From Lumbricus rubellus (Eukaryota; Annelida; Clitellata; Crassiclitellata; Lumbricidae): a DNA stretch of 64,000 nt. A program made the translations under genes and the position numbers. The stretch covers positions 33,214,507 to 33,278,506 of the forward strand of contig OX243818.1 of the NCBI GenBank assembly GCA_945859605.1. The letters run 5' to 3'. Positions 45,352-58,325 of the stretch are shown here, piece by piece. The stretch's first letter is position 1, and each line of letters opens with the position of its first letter. The notes below the pieces were generated by a model. The model was given only the letters and a program-made list of their open reading frames with translations. It searched no databases and had not been told where the DNA came from.

Positions 45352-47737
45352 ATTATGTCTGGTGTACTTGGACGATGTCATAATCTTCAGCAGTACTGCG
45401 GAACAGCACTTGGACAGATTGGGTCAAGTTTTTGCGAGGCTTAAAGATGCTAATTTGAAATTAAAGCCTAGCAAATGCCATCTGTTCAGACGCACGGTAT
45501 CCTTTCTTGGACACATAGTGACTGCTGACGGGATATCTGTCGATCCATCCAAAGTACAGGCAGTAACCGAGTGGCTTACGCCCAGATGCTTAAAGGAGGT
45601 ACGGGTTTTCGTAGGATTGTGCTCCTACTACCGTAAATTCATTCGGGGTTTCTCTTTGGTCGCCGCTCCTTTGTTTGCTTTGACGAGGAAGGACCAGCCT
45701 TTTCTGTGGGGAAACGACTGCCAGGATGCTTTCGACCGATTGAAGGAAGCGCTGACCATGGCTCCTGTACTTAGTCTACCGGTCGATGACGCTGCTTACA
45801 CTCTGGACTGCGATGCCTCTGACGTCGGAATTGGTGGGGTACTTTCCCAGAATATCGACGGCGAAGAACGGGTGATTGCATATGGTAGTCGGTTGTTTTC
45901 TGCGGCCGAGCGCAATTACTGCGTTACCCGAAAGGAATTGCTGGCCGTGGTAAACTTCACCCAAGTCTTTCGTCAGTACCTGTTGGGTAGGCGGTTTACC
46001 CTCAGAACGGACCACACCGCGTTGAGATGGCTGCAGCACACTCCGGACCCGATTGGTCAACAAGGACGATGGTTAGAGAAGTTAGCCGAGTTTGACTTCG
46101 TTATACTGCATCGACCTGGACGCAAGCATGGAAACGCCGACGCCTTGTCCAGGAAGCCGTGCCGACAGTGCCATTGGGAGGAAGCTGATGTAACGGACCA
46201 CTTCGTGCGAGAGGTAATTGAGATCTCAACGGAGAATGACGGCACGACTGACATCGGGAAATCACAGAAAGAAGACTCCGTCTTAAGCCTGGTGAGATCA
46301 TGGCTGAGTGAAGGGATGCCGAGCCTGCAAGAAATTCTGCAGGAGGAAGAGGCCGTTAAGGTCTATTGGCACCAGCGGGACGCGTTGTACGTGAAAGATG
46401 ATGTGATCTACCGACGGACGCCGGACGAGCTGGAGCAAGTACTTGTGCCAAAGGATCTTCGAGAAGACTACTTGAGGCTGGCGCATACTGGCGTGACAGG
46501 TGGACATCTGGGCATTCGTCGTACTCGATGGCAGGTTCGAAGACGTGCCTATTGGGTCGGATGGTCCGGAGACGTAAAGAGGTTCTGTCGACACTGCGAC
46601 GGATGCTGCCGGTACCGACGGGGCGCGCTGCAAAGACAAGGCCCTCTGCAGCCCGTGACCTGTGGAGAGCCGTGGGAGCGAGTGAGCGTGGACGTTACGG
46701 GCCCGCATCCGAGAAGCAAGAAGGGGAACGTCTACATTCTGACCATGATGGACAACTTCTCGAAGTTCGCCGAAGCTGTTCCGATGGCCAATCAGGAGGC
46801 GACCACGGTGGCCAAGGCGTTGGTGGAAACGATCGTCGTCCGTTATGGGGCGCCGCTCCAGATTCTGACGGACCAAGGGAGGAACTTCGAGGGACATGTG
46901 TTCCAGGAAATGTGTCGACTCTTGGAGGTGGACAAAGTTCGGACGTCGAGCTATCGACCGCAGAGCAACGGTATGATTGAGAGGTACCACCGAACGCTCA
47001 ACTCGATGTTGGGAAAAGTGGTGAGCGAAAATCAGCGAGACTGGGACGAACATCTCCCGTACGTGACGGCAGCCTACCGCGCCTCGATCCACGACGTGAC
47101 GGGTTTCTCGCCAAACTACCTGGTCTTCGGAAAAGAGAACCGGGCACCGCTGGACCTCGTTTATGGACCGCCCGAAGGAACCGACGAGGGTGGACTCACC
47201 TATTCAACCTACGTGGCCGACCTGGCGGAGAAATTCGAGAAGGCGTACGGCACTGCGCGGAAAAGCCTCAAGAAGAGCGCCGAGAGACGCAAGCACAACT
47301 ACGACTTGCGAGTGCGCCCTGCAAAGTTTGAGGAAGGTGACTGGGTCTACTACTTCAGCCCACGGAAGTTCGTCGGACGCAGCCCGAAGTTCCAACGTAA
47401 CTTCACGGGTCCATTCCGGATTGTGCGGGCGTGCGGTCCCGTCAACTACCTTCTCCAAAAGTCGCTGAAGGCCAAGCCCTTCGTATCACACGTTGATAAA
47501 CTTCGCCACTGCTACGGGAGAACGAAAGGGAAGTGGAGCGAGCCGACTGCGGAGCGAGCAACTTCCAGAGATCGACATGGTGGAGTCGTCGACGGCGCAG
47601 CCCTTCCGGCTGTTGATCAATCAAGGAACAGAGCGTCTGGAACCGAAGAAAGTTTGCACGACGAAAACTTCGACGAAGCAGGGGTTGGTCCCGGTCGACC
47701 TCACCGTACCACTCGTCGACCAGTCCGGTTCCAGTAG
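45300..47737 (+). CDS. pol: RT (second part)-RNase H-integrase of the gypsy element
   Basis: The frame is open from 45236 but carries real pol sequence only from about 45303. It contains TFQRLMDIV and the RT catalytic YLDD (about 45364-45375). RNase H follows with LDCDASDVGIGG, the ERNYCVTRKELLA glutamate and RTDHTAL. The integrase zinc finger is HTGVTGGH...CRHC..C. The integrase D,D,E core is DVTGPH (about 46690), LTDQGRNF (about 46865) and MIERYHR (about 46973). A C-terminal GPF module follows (NFTGPFRIV, about 47400). The conserved stretch between MPFG and TFQ is missing several residues, so a deletion of about 17 bp explains the frame change. Without readthrough or repair by another copy, this element cannot make full-length RT. 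Confidence 0.88.
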
Positions 47738-49376
47738 ACGGCGTGCAGGTTCCGCGCACGACGACGCAGGATGTTGCGAGTACATGATGTTAAAAGAATC
47801 AATTTTTTTGATTAAAAGCATTATTGCAAAAATGGGATCTTCATTTTGAGTAACGAGGAAAATTGTAATGGTGAAAAGAGGCAATTTTTGGTGAAAAGCC
47901 TAAATTTTTATTGAAAAAGAAGCATTTTCATTTTTATTGAAAAAGAAGCATTTTCATTTTTATTGTGGAAAAGAAGCGCTTTTATTGTGGAGTGCACCGT
48001 TATTTTTATTGTGGAAAGAAAACGCTTTTATTGTGGAATGCACCATTTTATGAACGCTTCTATTGTGGAGAGAGGCGCTTTTATTGTGCAATGCACCATT
48101 TTTATGAACGCTTCTATTGTAGAAATGCAGTATTATTATTATTTTTATCTGTCCCCAGATGGACTGTTATAGGCCTAATGCTTCGTGTAAATCGGTTGAT
48201 TAATCGTGTGGTTATTCGTGGTTAGCTGCATGAGATTCTGTTGTCTTACTGAGTGTTAATCGTTTAATTAATCGCAAAATTAATTGCGATTATTTGCATG
48301 CAGGCTTCGCTTTGATAAATCAGTAAATAGGTCACGCTAAGTTCACATTTTGATCGTTTTGATATTGGTGCCAGAGCAGGAATTAATGTGTTTAGAGGAC
48401 AGTCTCTCGTAGGTGGCTCTGTGCAAATTGTTGGCTTAGGATTGCAGACTTGTATTGTAATTATAATTACAAGCCGTGCGAGGCCTCTGTTTTTTTTATT
48501 ATTTTCAGCCGTGCCTGGCTATCATTTTTAATTTTCACTGATTGTTTTGCATAACTACTCGCAATCATGGACTTCGCTGCTTCAAAAAAAAAAAGAAAAA
48601 AAAGAAGGGGGTTGTGCGCAAAGGGCACATCGCACCCAAAACAAACAAAAAAGAAGGGGGTTGTGCGCAAACGGCACTTCGCACCCGAAACAGAAAAAAA
48701 GAGAGAGAGAAAAAAAGAGAAGAGAACGGGGGTTGTGCACGACTTGCACTTCGTACCCGAAGAGAAAAAGAAATATTGTGGATTGTGGACCACTATGTGG
48801 CACAATTTCATCGTTAATCGTGGACTTAATTGTCCGGGTTTGTGAAACCAATAGGGTATTTTCTGTTTAATTTTGATCACACAGTCTGAGTTTATGTCGC
48901 TTGTTTGATTTATTATTGTGATTATTGTCAATGACGGTTGGTTCCATTCGCGACTTCTATTGACCGAACGATAATACTCTCTGATTTATTTGTTCATGTG
49001 AATCTGGGACTTGATTGTCAGGATTTGTGAGGGCAATACGGTATTTTTCTGTTACGCTGCCGTTTACCTCAAAATGTTAGATGTAGGCTCATTTTGTACA
49101 TTGCACATATTGATATTGTTGTGATTATTTGATATCCGTATCGTCCGGTGCCGTTCTGTGGTCTATCCTTATGGGACCGCAGCTGTCTGTTAATTCATAA
49201 CTCACCGTTGACGGGTATTATTTGTTTACGTGGCGCTAAGTACATCACAATGCGCTACGTAAATGTACGTTTTCCTTGTTTCGTTGGGCACGTTTAAGCT
49301 TTTCATATATCGTTCATTTATGGCATTGCTCTCCCCTTCCCCGGTGTTGCTCCTCGGAGACCGAGGATTTTTCGTT
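47738..49376 (+). other. Non-coding 3' region of the gypsy element with two tandem arrays
   Basis: No envelope ORF. About 47905-48125 repeats a (GAAAAGAAGC)ATTTT.ATTGTGGA motif with AATGCACCATTTTATGAACG words. About 48596-48770 holds three units of about 50 bp with GGGGGTTGTGCGC..CTTCGCACCCGAA, separated by A-rich spacers. ORFs over these (Lys/Arg-rich) are by-products of repeats. Confidence 0.7.
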
Positions 49377-49388
49377 AGGGGGGGGGGG
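49377..49388 (+). other. Polypurine tract
   Basis: AGGGGGGGGGGG directly abuts the 3' LTR and fits as the plus-strand primer site. Confidence 0.8.
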
Positions 49389-51031
49389 TGTTGAAATATT
49401 GCTACGGGCTGTTTGCTTGCTGCTGCTGTTGCTGGCTTGCTACTGCTGTTTGCTTGCCTGTCCGTCTGCTTGTTTCTGCCTGTTGGTCAGCCATTGCTGA
49501 CTCAGCCATTGCTGACTCAGCCATTGCTGACTCGGCCATTGCTAGCTCAGCCATTGCCGCCCCCTTAGGCCAGCCATTGCCAGCTCAGCCATTGCTAGCT
49601 CAGCCATTGCCGCCCCCTTAGGCCAGCCATTGCCGGCTCAGCCATTGCTAGCTCAGACATTGCCGCCCCTTAGGCCAGCCATTGCCGGCTCAGCCATTGC
49701 TAGCTCAGCCATTGCCGCCCCCTTAGGCCAGCCATTGCCGGCTCAGCCATTGCTAGCTCAGCCATTGCCGCCCCCTTAGGCCAGCCATTGCCGGCTCAGC
49801 CATTGCTGGCTCAGACATTGCCGCCCCCTTAGGCCAGCCATTGCTAGGCTAAGCTCCTGCCCGGCCTACGCTGGTAGTGTATATAAGAGAGGTTCTGTCC
49901 GTGCTTCGACGCCGAAGATCCTGCGTGGTCGAGTGGGTTGTAGCCCGCTCGCCGCGCCGGCGGCCCGGGTTCAATTCCCGGGCGGGGATCTTTACAGCGG
50001 GTGGCTCGGTCGCAATATAAACGTGGAGTGTGAGGTTGTTCTCTGCCTCCGACACTAATCATCTTCGATATGAAACAGTGTCGTTAAGCCCTGAACATTT
50101 CGTGCTTCGACGCAGACGAATGGCCTAGTGAAGAACGCGGTAAAACGCGTAGTAGCTGGCAAATGATCTGGCTTGATGAGCGGTAAAACGCTTGTTGAGT
50201 GATACTATTGTGGAGGAAGTAAAACCCTGAATCTGTGCCTCGAGCTCGAACCTTCGGCCTCTTCAGGTGTTCCTCCACGTGACTGGGGTTCGGTTTCCGA
50301 CTACCGCAACCTAGCTGACGGACGAAGCTGCTACGACGACGGTTCAACTCCTGGTGCTGCAGAGGCGGATACGACGGTCCGACGCCGGTTCGAATCCTGA
50401 CCACCGCGGGTCTACTCCGACCATACACGCAGGCGTTATTGCCTGCTGTGATCGCTTCCGACGACGAAACTCGCTTGCTACTGAGTCCGTTGTACTGGCG
50501 CTACAGAAGTCACCGGAACCTGACGACGCCGGTTCGAATCCTGACCACCGCGAGTCTACTCCGCAGGCGTTATTGCCTGCTGTGCCTAACGACGCCGGTT
50601 CGACTCCTGAACGCTTCGTATCTACTCCGTCCATTCACGCAGGCGTTATTGCCTGCTGTGAGCCCTATCGACGACGAACTCTGGCGCTACATAAACTGCT
50701 GCATCGACGCACGAACTCTGGCGCTACATAAACTGCTGCATCGACGCGCGAACTCTGATTCCAGCGCTGTAGAAATTGACACAAACAGTTCGTTCTTGAA
50801 GTGCTATAGCGATTGCTGTGAACTGACATTCTGAACAGTGGCGCTACATAAATCGCCTATTGACTCTGCTGTGAAGATCATCGTGGTTTCTTCAATAAAT
50901 GTGTTTAAGCCTAGTCGGCTAGTCCTTGGTCTACAGCCAAGGCCTTACTGCGCGGACTGACTGAGGGTACCTCGACGACTGGGGTTGGTACTCGGCTCCT
51001 GGTGTTTTCGCCCAACCTCTGGTCCGCTACA
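49389..51031 (+). repeat. 3' LTR with SINE insertion
   Basis: 1643 bp. It matches the 5' LTR except for a 189-bp SINE plus a 12-bp target duplication (49912-50112), one fewer 37-bp leader unit, a shorter GCT run and a few substitutions (for example near 49876, 50167, 50211, 50553 and 51018). Confidence 0.93.
49912..50100 (+). mobile_element. tRNA-derived SINE inserted in the 3' LTR
   Basis: Absent from the 5' LTR. It is flanked by a perfect 12-bp duplication, CGTGCTTCGACG (49900-49911 and 50101-50112). The head is a near-complete tRNA cloverleaf: acceptor AGATCC/GGATCT, A box TGCGTGGTCGAGTGG (49922-49936), B box GGTTCAATTCC (49968-49978) and a 5-bp T stem. The non-tRNA body ends GTGTCGTTAAGCCCTGAACATT. 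The head differs from the SINEs in the CARD gene, so this is a second family. The insertion postdates the retrotransposon. Confidence 0.9.
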
Positions 51032-51787
51032 GACCTATAAATATAACGTTTCTTCTGGCTTTATCTGGACCGGTGACGCTCAATAATTACATTCGAGTAT
51101 CGTTCATGCAGCACAATTTTTACATGTCACATGACACGTCTCATAATTACGTATTGCAGCCTAACAGTCATTATTCATTTGAGGGGAAGCCTGACTTTGA
51201 CATCATAGGTAATGAGATTTCGACTTAATGACATGTGCTAAAAGAATTACGATGTGAACGATGTCGCAGCCGGCTTCATCAAAGTCTTTTCTGGACCTCA
51301 CAGTGAATGACCGGTTCTAGTTGTGTGATCGACACGCGTCACGTGACTAGAAAAGTAGTTCCCGGATGGACGTTTGGCAGTTGTAGCTTTGCGCAGAAAG
51401 AACGCCTCCTTAAAACCTGCACAAAATAAAAAGTTTGTCAATCGGTAGCCTATGTGTGTCTGTCCCAAGAAAGGCTCTGATACCGCATGCATTTGAATGA
51501 CTAAACATTTAGTAAAATCTTCTTACGCAAATTTGTAATTCAGCGCGACTATTTTCAGCTCTCAATTCACTTTAAATCCAGAGTTAGGCCTATGGACATT
51601 TTAAATTCTATGCGATTAGCGCCTATAGATTTAAGAAGCCATTCACTGCTGCAGCGTCAACTGCCGCGTCTCCATTGCAGAAGCAGACGACATGACGTCA
51701 TATCTTGACGTCATTCTCGCCGCTCGCAGATTAATTACTTGAGTTATTCAGAGGCTCACTCAGTGCAGGAACCACAGGGAGAGGAGG
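51032..51787. other. No gene recognised
   Basis: Host flank to the right of the gypsy element. If the GPCR uses a further 3' exon (see 52188-63474) it could lie here, but I cannot identify one. Confidence 0.4.
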
Positions 51788-52126
51788 ATGCGGCTGTGGG
51801 TGTGTGTGTATGTATGTTTATACGTCCACAGTTTCGCAGTTATTGACCAGACAAACTTAGCGGAAGGATTGGTGAATGTTTACGGCGTGGCCTGCGTGCG
51901 GGCGAAAAGCCGAAATTTCGCTGTTTTCAGACATTCGCGCACTTCCGCGGAGCTTTACATCACAACCTTGCAGCTAAAGATAGGCCTATATTGCGGCCAG
52001 GGCCTTCACGCCCACAGTCAGCACACAAACCCGAAATGTAACGCGGTCAACGCCGGATACCCCAGAGGCGAAAAACTAAAATTTACCGGGAAACACCGGG
52101 TACCACAGCTGATAAACGTAAAGTAA
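51788..52126 (+). CDS. Uncertain 112-codon ORF with a signal-peptide-like start
   Basis: The frame starts MRLWVCVYVCLYVHSF, which could be a signal peptide. It continues without recognisable domain motifs to a stop at 52124-52126. An AGGCCTATA word, typical of the non-coding DNA here, lies inside it, which argues against coding. It overlaps nothing else and ends 62 bp before the GPCR stop on the other strand. I do not recognise a family. Confidence 0.2.
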   Translation: MRLWVCVYVCLYVHSFAVIDQTNLAEGLVNVYGVACVRAKSRNFAVFRHSRTSAELYITTLQLKIGLYCGQGLHAHSQHTNPKCNAVNAGYPRGEKLKFTGKHRVPQLINVK

Positions 52127-52187
52127 TAGATGAATGAAGCGATGAATTGATTTATCCTGCATCTTGGCAGCGGTGGGAAGGAACAGT

Positions 52188-55100
52188 TTATGCGATGAAG
52201 AAAAGTAACCGACCTCTTCGAAAGTTGGTATTGAAGCAAGTGTAGATGATGGGGTTGATCGAACTGTTCGTGTAAGCCAGAAGGTTTCCATAGTACTGCA
52301 GTTCGTTGTACCAATCAGGTAACTGATGAATAAACAGATGAGACCGTTCAACGATGATTAGTACGTCTTTATATGTTAGACAGCCATATGCTTTCATGCT
52401 TTAAGAAATATTTCTTTTTCGAACCAATAAGTGGAAGTGATTATCACCAAAAAGGCGGTTGTGACTGGACACCACCGTCACAACAGAAAGTTGCGCCTAT
52501 GGCCGTAAGGACGCCGTATAGCACCACAGTGACCATCACAGTGACCACTACAGTGACCACTGCATTGACCACAACAGTGACCACATAATATGTCTTCTGC
52601 CGCAGAAAACGATCGATCGATCTTAAAGGCCATACAATCATACATGTCATGTAAGACACCGTTAGTCAGACGAACACCTCTCATTAACCAACCTCATCAT
52701 GCCCAATCCATCCTAAGGCAAGCCCTCTGACCCCAGCGTCACCCCACACCCACGGAATCTTCCACTCCCTGATGCACTGCTCATCGACCAATGACGTCAG
52801 AATGCGACGACGTGCCCCCTCCCTTTCAGAATGCGACGACTGACGACTGTGACTCGGATGAATTCGGAATCAATTATAGGAGCAGTCCATCTCTCATGCA
52901 GTGCAGGCACACGTTCAACGTCACTTTTGTGCTGACAATGTGTGGTGTCTGAACAGATGTAGACAATAATTGTGGCCAAGGTAAAGATATGGGATATTAT
53001 TGATATATTATCATGATTGAGTTTCCAGTCCAACCACGGCTAAAATAAGGAGTTTTTAAGTTCGAAAGGTCGGAAAGGAACATTGTGGTGCGACCTTTAA
53101 GACGCCAGTTGGAGGAAAACAACAGGAAACGCATTCCAGGTTCTGGGGCCAGCCACCGATATCTGATCCTACCTTAAAAACTGCAAGAGTTAGAAATTGT
53201 GGACTTGGGCTTTTAAGCATAAAAAAGTTTAAATGAATAAATTTGTCAACTTAATAAGAATGGCCTGGATTTCATTAGAGGTTTGGAACTCAGCTTAGGC
53301 TAGGCCTATATAAATAGATCTAACTAAATTTCTTGAGACCACAAAGAAACGAGCTATAGCCTAAATCTCTCAACGCTTGGAATTTAACGTTTCTATTCTA
53401 TAGGCCTAATAGATGCGCCGTCGCCGTTTTAAAGGCATTTTGCTCAGTCATAATTTTACGAGTTTAATCCATTGCGGATGTAGCCTAGTTTTTGATTCTC
53501 TTCGAATGCCTTTTATGAACTCTACGAACTCCATGCAGTTCAGGTGAAATACTAAGTAGGCATAACAGGGGCGGATCCAGGGGGCAATCCGGTCATGCCC
53601 CCCCCCATTTAGAAATGCCCATGTATTTTAAGGAATTGGACTTAATGAAATGGTATATTTTCCCGAAAATTTCGCCAGATGACTAAAAAAGGTAATCAAC
53701 TTTTTTGGCGGATATGAAAGAAAACTTTTACAGACCTAAGGCCAAGAATTTTTGGCCCCCCCGTCCAAAGTTTCTGTATCCGCCCTTGAGGCCTAAACGA
53801 ATTAATTTATACATTGAGGACACGTTCTGTATTTTTGGTTCTACTGCAGACACCCGCGTTCTTCAATCAGCCATACCATGCAATGTGCATACCAATGATG
53901 ACGCACAATAATTATTATTTGAAGCACTGCAGCGACTGCATTGTATAGCCTACCAACGATACGAGAGTAGGCCTATAGACATCTAGCATCTATCGACGCA
54001 GTTGTGCGTTTACACTGAGAAATAATTGTCTTACCCACAATCAATATTGTATCAACGTAAGCTTATTAGATCTATGCGAAAAGTCTCTCAACCAATCTCC
54101 GAGTCGTCTCTCGCAAATGCCAACCGTCAGTAAGTTGTATCGTAGGCATATACGTATATAGACCTGCTTCAAAGTAATCAACGCACCAATAATATTATGC
54201 GTTCAGTATGGAGAACTGGTTTTTGCAAGACGGTAAGACCATTAGAATTTATTCCCGTTATGTCACTGCTCCAAGTGCGCATGCACTACATGAGATAGAC
54301 TGCAGTAGGCCTACATGGGCCGCTGATGGGTGGAGACTTGGGGCGGGGGAATAGAGGGCGATCCCAAAGTTTGTAGTGAGAGGACAAAGATGCTTATATT
54401 CTCCTTATCGTTATCGTAATCGTGCATTTACATAGCGCCATTTCAAGAGAAACTCATCAGAGGCGCTCCCGACCAGACACCAAACTACAATTATTATAGG
54501 CTATGTAATAATTATGTAGATACATGTAGGCCTACCATTATGAATGTCTACCGTATTTCCACTGCTCATCTATAATGAGCCATTTTGTTAAGATGGCACC
54601 TTGAAACACTACCATTAGCCTACAGTGTGCAAATTTTAAAAACATAACAATGGGAAGTTATATTTTTTGAAGTCTTAAACTTCGTCTCTGAGCACTGAAA
54701 TCATGTGTAGTTTTGTAAAGATGGCATCTTAAAATGCTATACGTTGACGGTGTGCAAATCTAAGAACATTTTGTAAACAACTGTTTCTTAGTTTTTCCGC
54801 ATCCATGGATGGGGGATTACGATAAACTGAACTTAGTAACAGCGAAATATTTTTAGAGGGAAATAGAGAAAAACTTCTTTTACTAAGAAATAAGAAAACA
54901 CCCTATAGCACTTAGGCCTAGTCGCAATTGAACAAAAGGATGAACTACTACTACTGCTAGTAGTAGTGGTTGTGGTAGTAGTAGTAGGCCTAGTAGTAGT
55001 GGTAGTAGTGGCAGTTAGTAGTGTCATTATTATTGTTGCTGCTGCTGCTGCTGTCACTACTAAAAACCAGAGTGCATGTGTGGAGAGCTATGCTCTGTGC

Positions 55101-56165
55101 TAAGGAGATCTTTGCTCATACACGGCTCCTAAATCAAATCCAGAATATACTATGACATAATCATCGTCTTGATCATCATCGTGATTATCGTCATGATCAT
55201 GATTATCATTATCAGGATCCTCATTTTATTTTCTATATATTTTTGTGTAACTCCGTTTTTACGGACCATTCAGCAAGTGACTAGACACGTTCAGTGTGAC
55301 CAGACTGCATACATGTTGTATTAGCATTACTAGACATTAATTGCTATAGCGCATCACAGCTTATGTTTCAGGTGTCATATCGCTTGCACGACAGCGCTGA
55401 GGATTTAACAGCAGACGATCGTGCTTGAAAGCTTTGAGAGGTTTGACTTTGCTGTCAGCGCTTAAGCTAATCTTGTTGGTTCTTCGTTCTGGTCTTCATA
55501 GAGATACTCACGAAAGGGACGGACATCAGACAGACACACACACAGACACACACACAGACACGAACACGAACACAGACACGGACACAGACACGGACACAGA
55601 CACGGACACAGACACGGGCACAGACACACACACAAACATGGACACAGACACGGACACAGACACGAACACAGACACGGACACAGACACGGACACATACACG
55701 AACACAGACACGGACACAGACACGGACACAGACACGAACACAGACATGGACACAGACACGGACACAGACACGGACACAGACACAGACACAGACACGGACA
55801 CAGACACGGACACAGACACGAACACAGACACGGACACACACACAAACATGGACACAGACACGAACACAGACACGGACACAGACACGGACACAGACACAGA
55901 CACGGACACAGACACGGACACAAACGCAGACACAGAAGGACATGGGAAGACTAATAGAAATGCAAACAGAAAGTCAGGCAAAGAGTCAAATATTGGGAAG
56001 CAGGAGAAGTGCATGGATGAAGGGAAACGAAGAAACTGGCAGACAGAGAAGCAGAAGAACGATGAGAGAGACATGCAGAAAGACACCGAATGGCATTGCA
56101 TGGGCAGTGCATGATTGCTATGGTGACCATGTGGAAAACGACGATGATGACGATGGCGACGACTG

Positions 56166-56212
<47 letters not shown>

Positions 56213-56283
56213 TTGATGATGATGATTACGACGACGACGATGGAGACGACCGTAATGACGATGATGATGATGATGATTATGAC

Positions 56284-56339
<56 letters not shown>

Positions 56340-58236
56340 AGACGATTTTATTGATGATGACGACGACGATAACGATGACATTGTAGCGGCATGTGCTGTG
56401 TTACGACGCCATAGAAATTGTCGTCATTATTATTAGAGATTATTATGAATATCAGAATAAAAAATTATATCAGTGAATTACCGTTGTCATTTCGAAGCGA
56501 TGTTCAGCGTAGAGAATGGCGATTTGAAAAGGAAGCCAGCAGACGACGAAAACTCCAAGAACGACCAACAGCATTTTTATCACCTTCAGTCAATCAGACA
56601 AACAACCATTTCAATTACAATTCACTGCAAGTATAGGCCTAATATGTAATGTCTAATGATGTCAGTTACAATACAATCGAGTAGCTGAGCAAACTATGTA
56701 TGAGAAGTAGAAGAGCACTGAGCACATGGGCGCCCGCACACAGGGGCAAGAGGGGGCACTTGCCCCCTATTTTTTTAAACTAATAGTTTTTTGTTTTTAA
56801 TCAAGTTCGTCGCTCTAAAGCGCTGTTACTAATTATACACAACTTGGAAGTAAGAAATTGACATCTAGAAACCTCTGTGAAATATAACCGTGTTCTTTAT
56901 TTTCTGTTTTGCATTTTCAAACTCTTGCTAACCAAAATGGCCGTGACCATTGTGTTTTGGCCTCTCCTGCAACTATTCCTGCAGGCGCCCATGACTGAGC
57001 AGTCTCCAAGGTTACCCTGCGAGACAGTCATATGTCAATGAAGTGATAGCGACTTCATTTTCTTAGCCTCGGCTTATGATCGCTGGATGACCACCAACTA
57101 TAATAGACAGTATATATATATATATATATATTATGCATATAAAATGTAAATAAATTCATTTAATTCCCAGTGGTGGATTTGCCAGAGGAATAAAATAGGT
57201 TACGCTCTGGAGTCAGGGCATTGCGAGAGCAGCAGCAGCACTCAACACCTAAAAAATAAATAGGCATATCAGATATATTGAAAAACTACCAATATTGAAT
57301 TCAGAACTGCGAGTGAGAAGTGAACAAGGAAGAAATAAATAATTATAGTCTAAATATAATTTTTGTACGATAATAACGTTAAAAGTTTGAACATCGTATA
57401 TAAAGTTGTTTTGTTCTCGCGCAGCTCTCTGCAAATAATATCTGTAATATATTGTTCTGATGAAACAAACATGAAACAGTGTAAACTTTAGAGGATCCAT
57501 GCACTCAAATATCCCAACGAACTCATCGGATCTAACACAAGCTTTTTGTCACGACTCAAAATGTAAATTCTTCATCAGTTCCAACCCAATGCCTCCTCTT
57601 CCCCTCACCTCCATCGCCGTTTCAACTTTAAACACCACCCACATTTATAGGCCACCTGACCATAATTATCTGACCAATATTGGAACTTGATCCCAAGCCG
57701 GTCGATTCTGTTTAGCTACGTGTAAGTGCTTGTCAACGATCTGGTTCTCGTGATTTCACTTTTTGCAGCACTGTAGAAAAAATCTCGAGACTACGATTAC
57801 AATAATGTTGCATGTTAGTTTTAAAAACATTTATTCAGACAAGTATGTGTGCTATGTTTAACTTTTCCGCTTTCATGTTCACTTCTATCGCTGATTCATC
57901 ACACGCACATACATGTATTATACGATGTCGTTCGCGCATAGCTGCATATCACATGCAATTGTCATTGTGTGTGTGAAAATTAATGACTTTGATCCTACCC
58001 GAATTTATGGCATTCTGACGTTGCAAGGTCCATTGCTATGGCAACGAATAGCGAATGTGAGTGTGTGGCACGCGTGAGTGCGAAGGTGTGTGGGTGTTTT
58101 TTGTGCTAAAAAAGGTTGTGTGTGTGTGTGTGGCTATTTTTCATATAGCGCCTTAAAAACCTCTGATGACGTCTGTGACAGAACTCTGTTAATATGTATG
58201 AACCGCTGTCGGAAATAGCATAGTGAAGGACGCGAA

Positions 58237-58325
<89 letters not shown>

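Larger units (their letters stand above)
41288..51031 (+). mobile_element. Ty3/gypsy LTR retrotransposon
   Basis: A complete element of 9.7 kb. The LTRs (41288-42772 and 49389-51031) start TGTTG and end CTACA, flanked by GACC (41284-41287 and 51032-51035), or AGACC if the final A belongs to the target. The internal part has Gag with a CCHC knuckle, then protease, RT, RNase H, integrase, a long non-coding spacer and a polypurine tract. Apart from a SINE insertion and repeat-number changes, the two LTRs differ by only a handful of substitutions, which means recent insertion. The domain order PR-RT-RH-IN and the GPF motif after integrase place it in Ty3/gypsy. No envelope gene is visible. RT carries an inactivating deletion. 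Confidence 0.93.

Noticed and set aside
46298..47092. A 264-codon antisense ORF across integrase
   Set aside because: It is a shadow of the GC-rich pol frame; no independent motif.
48542..48870. Lys/Arg-rich ORFs in the gypsy 3' region, considered as an accessory or envelope gene
   Set aside because: They coincide with three tandem units separated by A-rich spacers. They show no signal peptide or membrane segment, and similar frames are open on both strands.
49917..49989. A possible tRNA gene
   Set aside because: The cloverleaf is good, but the sequence is the head of a SINE with its own target duplication, present in only one LTR.
55425..56114. A 229-codon ORF with Thr-Asp repeats, and long antisense Cys/Val or Ser/Val frames
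   Set aside because: They are produced by the 12-bp GGACACAGACAC array, which leaves all frames open; there is no domain and no matching splice structure.
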